Positions 37,360-45,884 of a DNA stretch of 64,000 nt are shown here, piece by piece; positions within the stretch are counted from its first letter, which is position 1, and the number at the start of each line of letters is the position of its first letter. Under the pieces are notes generated by a model. That model saw only the letters and a program-made list of their open reading frames with translations. It was not told the origin of the DNA and did no database searches. The DNA comes from Kitasatospora sp. NBC_00458 (GTDB taxonomy: Bacteria > Actinomycetota > Actinomycetes > Streptomycetales > Streptomycetaceae). The stretch is taken from contig NZ_CP107904.1 in the NCBI RefSeq assembly GCF_036013975.1, forward strand, positions 6,163,001-6,227,000, written 5' to 3'. Position numbers and translations under genes: made by a program.

Positions 37360-38625
37360 TCAGGCGCGGTGCAGGGTGATCGTGGTCCAGGCGCCGATGT
37401 GCACCCGGTCGCCGTCGTTCAGCGGGATCGCGGTGTGCGGGGCGATCGGCTCGCCGCCGCCGTTCACCGTGGTGCCGTTGGTGGAGTCCTGGTCGACCAG
37501 CACCCAGCTGCCGTCCGCCTGTTCGGCGAGCAGGGCGTGCTGGTGCGAGGCGCCCGGGTCCTCCGGCGGCACCGAGAGGTCGATCTCCGGCACGGTGCCG
37601 CGGTGCTGGCTGCGCCGGCCGATCCGCAGCTGGCCGCGCCCGGTGAGCGGGATCCGGCGCTCGGGGCAGTACGGCGGGAAGAACAGGCCGGCCGCCTCGG
37701 GGCCGCTGCGGGCCATCATGTCGGTGAAGTAGTCGCGGTCGGCCGCGACCACCGCGAACCAGGTGCTCCGGACCGGCTCGGGGGCCGGTGCCTGGGTCTG
37801 CTGGGCCGGCGGGGGCATCGGCGGGGCGAGGTGGAACGAGGTGCCGAACTCGTCGCCGCGCCGGGTCGGACCGGGCTGGGCGTAGACCGGCCCGGAGTCC
37901 TCGCGCGGCGGGGCGCCCGGGTGCGGGGCCTCCCGGTACGGGGCTTCCTGGTACGGCGCCGCCTCCTGGTAGGGAGCCTCCTGGTACGGGGCTTCCTGGT
38001 ACGGGGCTTCCTGGTAGGGCGCCGCCGCCTCCTGGTACGGGGCCTCCTGGTACGGGGCGGCCGGGTAGCCGGGTGCCTCCTGGTAGGGCGCCGCCGGGTA
38101 GCCGGGCGCCTCCTGGTAGGGCGGGCCGGCGTGGACGGGGGCGGGCCCCTCCGGTCCCCCGTGCGCGGGCGGCGGGTAGCCGTAGCCGGAGGGCGGACCG
38201 GGCTGCGGCGGGGCCGCGGGGGGCTGCGGCGCACCGCCGTACGCCGCGGGGATGTTCAGCGGCGCGGGCGGCGGGGGCGGGGCCTGGGCGGGGACGCCGA
38301 AGGGCTGCTGGGGGCGCTGCGGTGCCGAGAGGTCGTAGTCGTACCCGCACTCCTCGCAGAACCGGCCGGTCTGCGGGCTGCGGCAGATCGGGCAGACCAC
38401 GAGGCCCTCGGTGAGGTCCGGGAAGCCCTGCGGGTTCGGCGGCGGCGTCGGAGCGCCGTACGGCGCTCCGGGCGCACCGTGGCCGCCGTGCGCCCCCGGG
38501 CCCCCGGGCGCGCCGGGGAGTGTGCCGGGCGGCGGCGGTACGGGCTGCGGCGGCGTCATCGGAAAGCCGCAGAAGTCGCACCAGTCCTCGGCCTGCGACT
38601 CGTGGCCCCTCGGGCAGATCGGCAT
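37360..38625 (-). CDS. FHA-domain protein with N-terminal zinc ribbons
   Basis: 421 residues. Two Cys4 knuckles come first: CPRGHESQAEDWCDFCG (about 4-20) and CPICRSPQTGRFCEECG (about 78-94). A long Pro/Ala/Gly-rich linker follows, with the APYQEA motif repeated about ten times (about 165-235). The C-terminal FHA domain (about 330-421) has the phosphothreonine-binding residues: RIGRR, DPGASHQHALL and DSTNGTTVNGG. It should read Thr-phosphorylated partners, most simply of the kinase in the same operon. Last of seven genes. ATG at 38625 is preceded by a G-rich ribosome-binding site. Confidence 0.9.
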   Translation of the reverse strand: MPICPRGHESQAEDWCDFCGFPMTPPQPVPPPPGTLPGAPGGPGAHGGHGAPGAPYGAPTPPPNPQGFPDLTEGLVVCPICRSPQTGRFCEECGYDYDLSAPQRPQQPFGVPAQAPPPPPAPLNIPAAYGGAPQPPAAPPQPGPPSGYGYPPPAHGGPEGPAPVHAGPPYQEAPGYPAAPYQEAPGYPAAPYQEAPYQEAAAPYQEAPYQEAPYQEAPYQEAAPYQEAPYREAPHPGAPPREDSGPVYAQPGPTRRGDEFGTSFHLAPPMPPPAQQTQAPAPEPVRSTWFAVVAADRDYFTDMMARSGPEAAGLFFPPYCPERRIPLTGRGQLRIGRRSQHRGTVPEIDLSVPPEDPGASHQHALLAEQADGSWVLVDQDSTNGTTVNGGGEPIAPHTAIPLNDGDRVHIGAWTTITLHRA

Positions 38626-38698
38626 CAGGTCCCCCCTCAATTCCCAACAAGCCGGGGCAGTGTCCGACCGGGCTGCGGCCCGGTCGGCTCTTCGGCGG

Positions 38699-40057
38699 TC
38701 ACTTCTTCACACGGACGGTTTTGGTCGACCGGGTCTCAAGGGTCATCGAGTCGGCCTCGCTCACGTTCTTACGGAACCGAACGGTACCCTCCTTCGGGTC
38801 CACCACGTCGACCACCTTCTGCAGCAGTTTGAAGGTGCCCTCGTTGCCGGTCGCGTGGGCGATCCGGACGGCGGCGCCGAGCTTCGAGGTCGCCCGGTCG
38901 ACGTCCCCGGCCCGGTGCGCCTCCAGGCCCTCCTGGATGGACGAGGCCAGCTCGGCCTGCCCGGTGTAGTGGGCGACCTGCGGGCTGATCCGGGTCGACG
39001 AGGCGAGGTCGTCGGTCCAGAAGGCCCTGACCAGGCCCTGCGACAGCACCTCGGGCGTCCCCCCGGCGACCGACGGCGGCAGGACCAGGCTGATCCGCGC
39101 GGCGAGCATCTCGTTGCCGACGGAGGCGGCCGGGACCTCCACGCAGACGTGGTAGTCGCGGCTCTCGTCCCCCCACGAGCCGGTCGGGTAGTCGCCGGCC
39201 CGCGGCCCGGCGTCGGCCCGGCGGGCGGTGAGGTCCTCGACCGCGGGGGCGACCTGCTTGACGAACCTGACCACCGCGTTGGCGGGCGTCCAGATCCGCA
39301 GCGCGACGTCGGCGACCTGCTTGCCCATCGCGCCGGCCATCATCGAGCGGAAGTCCTCGGCCAGGCCGGAGGGCTCCGCGACGATGTCGACGGTGCCGAG
39401 CAGTGCGGAGGAGATCCTGCGCAGCTCGTCGACCCGCCAGTCGGTGCCGACGCCGCGGCAGTCGGCGGTGAAGTGGCCGCTGACCCTCTCGATGGCGCGC
39501 TCCAGGTCGGCGGCGGTCTCGTGCTCGTTGTTGCCGTCGGTGAGCAGGATGGCGTGCCGGATGGCGATGTCGCGGCGGGTCAGGAAGAGCTGGTCGGCCT
39601 TGGCCAGCCAGGTGCCCATGGCGGTGCCGCCGGCCGCGGTGAGCCGGCGCAGCGACTCCTTGGCCTGGGCCCGGGTGCCGTCCGAGGCGATGGCGAGGGT
39701 GCCGTCGCCGGGGAAGACGTCGCGGGCCTCGTGGGTGCCGGCGACCACGGCGAAGGCGACGCCGTCGCGGACGGTGTCGATGGCGGCGGCGGTGGCCTCG
39801 CGGGCGCCGCGCAGCTTGCTGGCCGGGTAGTCCATCGAACCGGAGCAGTCCACCAGGATCACCACGGCGGCGGACTGCGCGTCGGCGCCGCCCGGTCCGG
39901 CGTCGGCGAGGCCGAGCGGGCGGCCGCCCGAGGTGCCGCCACCGGTCGCGGTGACGGTGACGATGGCGTTCACCTCCCGGGCGCCGTCCGCGAGGAACTC
40001 GTTCTGGAAGATCTCCACGTCGAACCTGGGCAGGTTCGGCTTAGCCAGTGTTGCCAT
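38699..40057 (-). CDS. von Willebrand factor type A (vWA) domain protein
   Basis: 452 residues, no signal peptide. The vWA domain spans about 62-235 with an intact MIDAS site: DCSGSM (70-75), TAMGTWL and LLTDGNNEHE. The C-terminal part is beta-rich with a final helix pair (QAELASSIQEGLEAHRAGDVDRATSKLG) resembling a TPR-like hairpin. Such cytosolic vWA proteins bind partners in a metal-dependent way. It lies between the PP2C and FHA genes, suggesting a scaffold or effector in the same pathway. The 186-nt gap to the PP2C gene consists of degenerate GGTGCG-type repeats. Confidence 0.9.
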   Translation of the reverse strand: MATLAKPNLPRFDVEIFQNEFLADGAREVNAIVTVTATGGGTSGGRPLGLADAGPGGADAQSAAVVILVDCSGSMDYPASKLRGAREATAAAIDTVRDGVAFAVVAGTHEARDVFPGDGTLAIASDGTRAQAKESLRRLTAAGGTAMGTWLAKADQLFLTRRDIAIRHAILLTDGNNEHETAADLERAIERVSGHFTADCRGVGTDWRVDELRRISSALLGTVDIVAEPSGLAEDFRSMMAGAMGKQVADVALRIWTPANAVVRFVKQVAPAVEDLTARRADAGPRAGDYPTGSWGDESRDYHVCVEVPAASVGNEMLAARISLVLPPSVAGGTPEVLSQGLVRAFWTDDLASSTRISPQVAHYTGQAELASSIQEGLEAHRAGDVDRATSKLGAAVRIAHATGNEGTFKLLQKVVDVVDPKEGTVRFRKNVSEADSMTLETRSTKTVRVKK

Positions 40058-40243
40058 GGGCCGGTGGCTCCCGTCGGATGGTCGGATGGTGCGAGCGGTC
40101 GGTGGGCGGACAGCGGTGGCGCGGTGGCGCTGCGCTGCGGGCGGTGCACGGTCCGGGTGGTTCGCGGTGCGGGCGGTGCGCGGTGCGGCCGGCGGAACGG
40201 CGGGCAGCCGGGACGGCGGGCCCGCCGTCCCGGCCGCCCGGTG

Positions 40244-41638
40244 TCAGCGCGGGGGCTGGGCCGGGGGCCGGGTCGGGCGCGGCGGGACGGCCGGCGGCTG
40301 CGGGGGCAGGGGCGGTGCCGGGGGCAGCGGGGCGGCGGCGGAGCCGATCACCGGGATGTCCGGCAGGGTCGGTTCGTAGTCCTCGTCGTCCGCGCCGGCC
40401 GGTGCGGTCCCGGCCGCGGTGATCACCGGGAGGTCCAGCGCGGTCGCGGTGCGGCCGTCCTCGTCGTCCGCGGCCCCCGCCACCGCCGCGGGCGGCGGGT
40501 CGATCGGCAGGACCGCGACGGTGATGTTGTCGTGCCCGCCGGCCGCGACGGCGAACTTCACCAGGGTCTGGGCGGCCGCGAGCGGTTCGGTCCGGGCGTC
40601 CGGGCGGACGTAGTAGGCGAGGTCGGTGGCGGCCTCGGCGTAGTTCCAGAGCCCGTCGGTGCAGATCAGCAGCACGCCGGGGACGTGCGGGGTGAAGTCG
40701 AGGGTGTGCGGGACGACCTCCTCGGCGTCGGCGCCGAGCCAGCCGGTGATGGCGTGCGCGCGCGGGTCCGCGTAGGCCTCGGCCTCGCCCATCAGCCCGG
40801 CCTCGACCATCCGGGCGGCCCAGGAGTCGTCCTGGGTGAGCCGGAACGGCTCGGCGGAGACCCGGTCGTCCGGGATCCAGTACGCGCGGGTGTCGCCGAC
40901 CCAGCCGATGGTGACCCGGCCGCCGGTCGCGATCGCGCTGACGTAGGTGCAGGCGGGCGCGTTGACGTCGGGCCTGAGCGGCTTGGTGCCGTCGGTGGCC
41001 AGGAGGGCGACGGCGGACGCCGCGTCGGCGATCGCCGCGCGCATGGCCGCGGTGGGCTCGCGCCCGGCCTCCAGCGAGCTGAGCAGGGACTCGGAGGCGG
41101 CGTCCACGGCGGTCTCGGACGCCTGGTCCGGCCGGTCGGAGGAGGACACGCCGTCGCAGACGACGGCCACCACGACCGGTTCGCCGCCGGGCAGCGAGGT
41201 GGCGGCGACGGTGAAGGAGTCCTCGTTGCGGTGGTGCCGGACGCCCCGGTCGCTGACCCCGGCGACGCCGCCGAGCGACTTCTCCATGTGGTCGCGCGGG
41301 CGGGGCTGGGCGCGGCCGCAGGCCTCGCAGTAGCCGTCGCCGGTGACCTGCTGGAGCCCGCAGTGCGCGCAGGCCGGTCCGCCGTGCGCGCCCGGGGCGG
41401 TCTGGGCGCCCGGTGCTCCCGGGGCGGTCTGGGCGCCCTGGGCGTTCTGCGCCGGGACGGTGGGGGTGTCGGGCAGGGTCGGCGGGTGCTCCCCGTCACC
41501 GCCCCGGGCGGCCGACCAGCTGGGCGGCATCGCGCCGGGGGCGGGCCGGCCGTCCCGGTTCGCCCCGCAGGACCCGCAGAAGACGTCCTCCGGGTCCATC
41601 GGCTCGGCACAGCTCTGGCACACGGTCTGCTGTGGCAT
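40244..41638 (-). CDS. PP2C-family serine/threonine phosphatase with zinc ribbons
   Basis: 464 residues. N-terminal zinc ribbons CQSCAEPMDPEDVFCGSCG (7-24) and CAHCGLQQVTGDGYCEACG (90-108), then a PP2C catalytic domain (about 122-380): SDRGVRHHRNEDSF, VAVVCDGVSSSDRP, VGDTRAYWI, LLICTDGLWNY, GGHDNITVAVL, with all the metal-binding Asp residues. A Pro-rich tail follows (GSAAAPLPPAPPLPPQPP). It should reverse phosphorylation by the adjacent PknG-type kinase. ATG lies 3 nt after the kinase stop with no clear ribosome-binding site, which implies translational coupling. Confidence 0.93.
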   Translation of the reverse strand: MPQQTVCQSCAEPMDPEDVFCGSCGANRDGRPAPGAMPPSWSAARGGDGEHPPTLPDTPTVPAQNAQGAQTAPGAPGAQTAPGAHGGPACAHCGLQQVTGDGYCEACGRAQPRPRDHMEKSLGGVAGVSDRGVRHHRNEDSFTVAATSLPGGEPVVVAVVCDGVSSSDRPDQASETAVDAASESLLSSLEAGREPTAAMRAAIADAASAVALLATDGTKPLRPDVNAPACTYVSAIATGGRVTIGWVGDTRAYWIPDDRVSAEPFRLTQDDSWAARMVEAGLMGEAEAYADPRAHAITGWLGADAEEVVPHTLDFTPHVPGVLLICTDGLWNYAEAATDLAYYVRPDARTEPLAAAQTLVKFAVAAGGHDNITVAVLPIDPPPAAVAGAADDEDGRTATALDLPVITAAGTAPAGADDEDYEPTLPDIPVIGSAAAPLPPAPPLPPQPPAVPPRPTRPPAQPPR

Positions 41639-41641
41639 CTG

Positions 41642-44332
41642 TTACACCCACGTCCTGGGGCGGGCGCGGTTGGCCCGCTCCACCATCTCGATCCTGTTCT
41701 CGGCCCGGTCGGCCAACCGGGCGAGCACCCGGTATGACTGCTCCAGGGCGAACCGCAGTTCCCGTTCCACCGCGGGCCGTCCCAGCACGCTGACCTCGCC
41801 GGTCGTCCGGCCGACGCCGGTCTCGCCGGGGGACCCGGCGGTGACCCAGCCGAGCGCGGCGCCGAGCACCTCGACGGCGAGCTCCTCGCGGCGGCGGTCG
41901 TCCAGGCGCAGCGCGGTCAGCTGCTCGGAGCTCGCGCCGAGGTCGGCGCCGAGCGGGTCGGTGGCGGGCCGCTCGCGCAGCCGGGCCCGGACGGCGGCGA
42001 TCCGGGCGGCGGTGTACTGGCTGGAGGTGGCCGGCACGGACTCCAGGACGGCGACGGCGCCGGCCCGGTCCTCGTCGGCGAGCCGGACCCGGGCCAGCCC
42101 GAAGGCGGCGCTCAGGTAGCTCTGGTCGGTGCTCCACACCAGGCGGTAGAACTCGGCCGCGTCGCCGCCGTCGCCGAGGAGCTCGGCGCAGGCGGCGAGG
42201 GCCAGCTTGGGGGCGGCCTCGCCGGGGAAGGCGTCGTAGACGGCGTCGAAGGCCTCGGCGGCGGCGCGCAGCGCCTCCTCGTCGGGGGCGTCGCCGGGGG
42301 TGGCGGGGACGGCGGAGACCAGGGAGGTCAGGCCGCGGTACCAGACCACCCGCCAGTCGTCGGGGTACTGCCGGTCGAGTTCGGCGAGCGCCTCGGCGGC
42401 CCGCTCGTGCCGGCCGAGTTCGAGGACGGCGCGCAGTTCGCGCAGCCGGCGTTCGGCGGAGTCGGCGGGTGCGCCGTCGAGGGCGGCGAGCGCCTCCCGC
42501 GGGTCGGCGGCGAGCAGGGTGGCGAGGAAGCCGGCGTTGGGGTCGGCCGGGTCGACCCGGGGGACGGGCAGGGCGAGGGAGGCGGCGGCCGGGTCGAGCG
42601 CGGTCAGCCGCAGTTGGCCGGGCCGGACGGTGGGGGCGACCAGTTCGTTGTCCACCACGCGCAGTTCGGGGCCGAAGAGGGTGGAGGGCGCGGGCCGGGC
42701 GCGGCCGTCCTGGAGGGCGAGCACCTCGCGGAGCACGCCGGTGAGCTGGTCGGCCATCTCCTCGGCGGAGGAGAACCGGCGGGCCGGGTCCGGGTCGGTG
42801 GCGCGGACCAGGAAGCGGTAGTAGGACTCGTACGCGGCGAAGACCGGCACGGACTCCGGGCCGGGCAGGGTCTCCCGGTAGGTGGTGGAGTAGCCCTGGA
42901 AGTCGAAGCTGAGCACCGCGAGGGTGCGGGCCACCGTGTAGAGGTCGGAGGCGGGGGAGGGGCCGTCGGTGGCGATCTCCGGGGCCTGGTAGCCGATGGT
43001 GCCGTAGATCGGGCCGTCGTCGTCGAGGCGGCGGACGGCGCCCATGTCGATGATCTTGAGCGTGTCGCCGCTCTGGATCACGTTGTCGATCTTGAAGTCG
43101 CAGTAGATCAGCCCGCGGGCGTGCAGGTAGCCCAGCGCGGGCAGCGCCTCCAGCGCGTACGCGATGGCCTGCTCGACCGGCAGCGGCTCGCGCCGGCCGT
43201 CCGGGGTGCGGCGCCCGTTGGCGATGTCCTTGAGCGACTTGCCGCCGACGTACTCCATCACGATGTAGCCGTCGGTCGCACCGGTGCGCAGGTCCGGGTG
43301 CTCGGCGAAGTTGATGATGCGCACGATGTTCGGGTGGTCCACCTCGGCGAGGAAGCGGCGCTCGGCCACCGCGACCGCCAGCGCGTCCTCGTCGCCGGTG
43401 TCCAGCAGGCCCTTGAGCACCACCCACTTGTCGCTGACCCGCCGGTCCACCGCCAGGTAGATCCAGCCGAGCCCGCCGTGCGCGAGGCAGCCCACCACCT
43501 CGTACTGGCCGCCGACCAGGTCGCCCCGGCGCAGCTTCGGCGTGAACGAGTACGGGGTGCCGCACTTGGTGCAGAACCCCTCCGGGCGGCCGGGCGTCCC
43601 GTTGCGCTCGCGGCCCACCGGGGTGTCGCACTTGGAGCAGAACCGCTTGCGCTCCGGGACCTCCGGGTTCTCCAGCACCGCCTGCGCCGGGTCGGCCGCG
43701 GTGACGGTCGGCACCGTCACCAGGCCGGCGCCCAGCCGGTGGCGGGTGCCGACGGTGCCGCTGCCCCGGCTGCTGCGCACCGAGACGGAGCGGCCGGAGC
43801 CGGTCCGGGTGGAGCGGTGCGAGCGGGAGCGGCCGGACAGCGAGCGCGACGAGCCGGTGCGGGAGGAGCCGGTGCGCGACGATCCGGTGTCCGGGTCGAG
43901 GGCCACGTGCGCGGTGGCGGGGTACGCGGTGGACCGCGAGGCGGGGGCCTCGGGCGGGGTGAGGCCGCACTCGTCGCAGTAGCCGTCCGCGTCGATCGTG
44001 CCGGAGCAGGAGCGCGGGCACGGCAGGCCCGGGCCCGCCGGTGCCGGCTGCCGGGCGGGGGGCACCCAGACCTGCCCGGTGCCCGCGCCGGTGGCCGCGG
44101 CGGCTCCGGTGCCGGCGGCCTGCCCGGTGCCCGTTCCCGCGGCCGGTCCGGACCCGGCCGGTCCGGACCCGGTCGGTCCGGACCCGGTCGGTCCGGACGC
44201 GGTCCGCCCGGACGCGGTCTTCGCGGAGACGGAGGAGGCGCCCGCCGGGGCGAGCCCGCACTCGTCGCAGTAGCCGTCGGCGTCGATCGTCCCGGTGCCG
44301 GTGCACCCGGTCCGTACGCAGGTCTCGCCCAT
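41642..44332 (-). CDS. pknG: PknG-type serine/threonine protein kinase with extra N-terminal zinc ribbons
   Basis: 896 residues. Two near-identical zinc knuckles (GTIDADGYCDECG at about 14-26 and 111-123) stand apart on a Gly/Ser/Thr-rich linker. A rubredoxin-type pair follows (FCSKC at 231-235, FCTKCG at 253-258), as in mycobacterial PknG. The kinase domain covers about 270-540: CLAHGGLGWIYLAVD loop, Lys307 (VVLKGL), catalytic Asp412 in IYCDFKIDN, metal Asp429 in IIDMG, and APEIA. The HRD motif is YCD, so it is a non-RD kinase like PknG. TPR-like helices fill about 620-890. In mycobacteria PknG phosphorylates GarA in response to amino acids; that role is extended here by inference. Confidence 0.94.
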   Translation of the reverse strand: MGETCVRTGCTGTGTIDADGYCDECGLAPAGASSVSAKTASGRTASGPTGSGPTGSGPAGSGPAAGTGTGQAAGTGAAAATGAGTGQVWVPPARQPAPAGPGLPCPRSCSGTIDADGYCDECGLTPPEAPASRSTAYPATAHVALDPDTGSSRTGSSRTGSSRSLSGRSRSHRSTRTGSGRSVSVRSSRGSGTVGTRHRLGAGLVTVPTVTAADPAQAVLENPEVPERKRFCSKCDTPVGRERNGTPGRPEGFCTKCGTPYSFTPKLRRGDLVGGQYEVVGCLAHGGLGWIYLAVDRRVSDKWVVLKGLLDTGDEDALAVAVAERRFLAEVDHPNIVRIINFAEHPDLRTGATDGYIVMEYVGGKSLKDIANGRRTPDGRREPLPVEQAIAYALEALPALGYLHARGLIYCDFKIDNVIQSGDTLKIIDMGAVRRLDDDGPIYGTIGYQAPEIATDGPSPASDLYTVARTLAVLSFDFQGYSTTYRETLPGPESVPVFAAYESYYRFLVRATDPDPARRFSSAEEMADQLTGVLREVLALQDGRARPAPSTLFGPELRVVDNELVAPTVRPGQLRLTALDPAAASLALPVPRVDPADPNAGFLATLLAADPREALAALDGAPADSAERRLRELRAVLELGRHERAAEALAELDRQYPDDWRVVWYRGLTSLVSAVPATPGDAPDEEALRAAAEAFDAVYDAFPGEAAPKLALAACAELLGDGGDAAEFYRLVWSTDQSYLSAAFGLARVRLADEDRAGAVAVLESVPATSSQYTAARIAAVRARLRERPATDPLGADLGASSEQLTALRLDDRRREELAVEVLGAALGWVTAGSPGETGVGRTTGEVSVLGRPAVERELRFALEQSYRVLARLADRAENRIEMVERANRARPRTWV

Positions 44333-44337
44333 CACCC

Positions 44338-45705
44338 TCAGCCCCCCAGTCCCTGTCCCTGTGCTGCCTGTCCGTCGACCGGCTCCCCGCCGGCCGCCGC
44401 CTGTGCCGCCTCGCCCTGCGGGGGCCGCAGCGACTGCTGGAACCGGGCCACCGCGGCGGCCGCCGCCCGCAGGTCGCACGGCGCGCTCCAGAGCAGCCAG
44501 CGCGCCTTCTCGTACCGCTCCACGACTTCCGGGTCCTCGGCCACCCGCAGCCGGGCCGCCATCGCCTTGTACGCGTCCAGGCGCCCGCGCAGCTCGGCCC
44601 GGACGGCCAGCGGCTGGGTCACCTCGGTGAGCGACTGCCGGGCCCGGGCCAGCTCCTTGGCGGCCGCGTCCTCCAGCGCGTCCAGCAGCGGCGCCAGCCG
44701 GTACCACTGCCCGTTCTGGCGCAGCTCCAGCGCCACCACGATCCGTTCGCGCAGCGCCGAGGCCGGTCCGGGGACGGCCGGCACCTCGGTCGCGGCGATC
44801 TTCGCCAGCACCTCGCCGCGCGCCCGGCGGGCCTCCGCCAGCGTGGCGTCGGCCCGCTGCAGGAGGTCCCCGACGCCCTGGAGGCGCTCCTCGGCGTCGT
44901 CGCGCAGCCGCAGGAGGTTCTCCAGCTCCAGCCGGACGCCGTCCAGCGCCCGCCCGGCCCGGTCGAAGCGCTCGGTGTCCACCACCCCGGAGGGCGAGGC
45001 CAGCGCGCCGCCGTCCGGGACCGTCCCGCGCTGGGCGGGGACCCTGGCCGGCCGCCACAGCGCCAGCGGGTCGCCGCGCACCTCGGTCCGGAGCCCGGTC
45101 AGGTCGGCGTCCAGCCCCACCAGGTCGTCGCCGAGCGGGTGGGCGCCGGCGTGCACGCCGAGCGAACCGGCCAGGGTCTGCACCCGGCGCAGCTCGGCGA
45201 GCAGCAGGTCGATCCGGGCGGGCAGCGCCGTCCAGACCGCGTCCGCCGCGGAGACCACCTCCAGCACGGTGGCGTACCAGGCGTTCATCCGGCTCATCAG
45301 CCCGTCCAGGCTGACCCGCTCGACCAGCCGGGCGGGTGCGCCGAGCAGCTGCGGGCCGTCCGGCGCGCCGCCCGGGACGGTCACCGCGTCGCCCGTCAGC
45401 AGCTCGCTCAGCTCGGCGAGTTCGGGTCCGCCCGGCCTGGCCTTGCGGGCCCGCACCGCGCGGGCCGAGGCGAGCGCCTCGGAGTAGCGGTCGAACAGCG
45501 CCCAGAGCATCGGCAGGCCCTGCCCGACGACGGCCCAGCGCTCCTGCGTGCGCCCGGTCAGCGCGGCGCCGTCGAGCAGGCGCAGGCCGGGGTGGTCCTG
45601 GAGGGAGAGCAGCGCGGACTCGACCGCGTCGCGCTCCGCGCCGAGGCGCGCCAGCGCGCGGTCCACCTCCTCCCGGCTCAGCACCGGGCCAGCAGAAGCC
45701 GCCAA
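44338..45705 (-). CDS. Helical protein of unknown function in the PknG operon
   Basis: 455 residues, soluble, almost wholly alpha-helical with heptad-like stretches (LSREEVDRALARLGAERDAVESALLSL; FDRAGRALDGVRLELENLLRLRDDAEERL), so likely coiled-coil. No family recognised. KARWLLWSAPCDLRAAAAAVARFQQSL near the C-terminus resembles a conserved segment. The start appears to be TTG after GAGAGGG. It ends 5 nt before the kinase start codon, so it must be co-translated with the kinase and may be its adaptor or scaffold. Mycobacterial pknG-glnHX loci, as I recall them, lack such a gene. Confidence 0.78.
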   Translation of the reverse strand: MAASAGPVLSREEVDRALARLGAERDAVESALLSLQDHPGLRLLDGAALTGRTQERWAVVGQGLPMLWALFDRYSEALASARAVRARKARPGGPELAELSELLTGDAVTVPGGAPDGPQLLGAPARLVERVSLDGLMSRMNAWYATVLEVVSAADAVWTALPARIDLLLAELRRVQTLAGSLGVHAGAHPLGDDLVGLDADLTGLRTEVRGDPLALWRPARVPAQRGTVPDGGALASPSGVVDTERFDRAGRALDGVRLELENLLRLRDDAEERLQGVGDLLQRADATLAEARRARGEVLAKIAATEVPAVPGPASALRERIVVALELRQNGQWYRLAPLLDALEDAAAKELARARQSLTEVTQPLAVRAELRGRLDAYKAMAARLRVAEDPEVVERYEKARWLLWSAPCDLRAAAAAVARFQQSLRPPQGEAAQAAAGGEPVDGQAAQGQGLGG

Positions 45706-45884
45706 CGCCCTCTCTCCTCCTTCGCCTGTTCCGTCGTCCGGTGCTCCCCGCCCGCGCGCCCCGCGGGGCCGGTGCCGGGATCCGCCCCGACCCTAGCCGG
45801 TGTTCCCCGGGGCACCCCCGTCCCTGCCCCCGCCCCGGCCCGTGCCCCGGCCCGTGCGGCCCTCACCGGGCCCTCATCGGGCGC

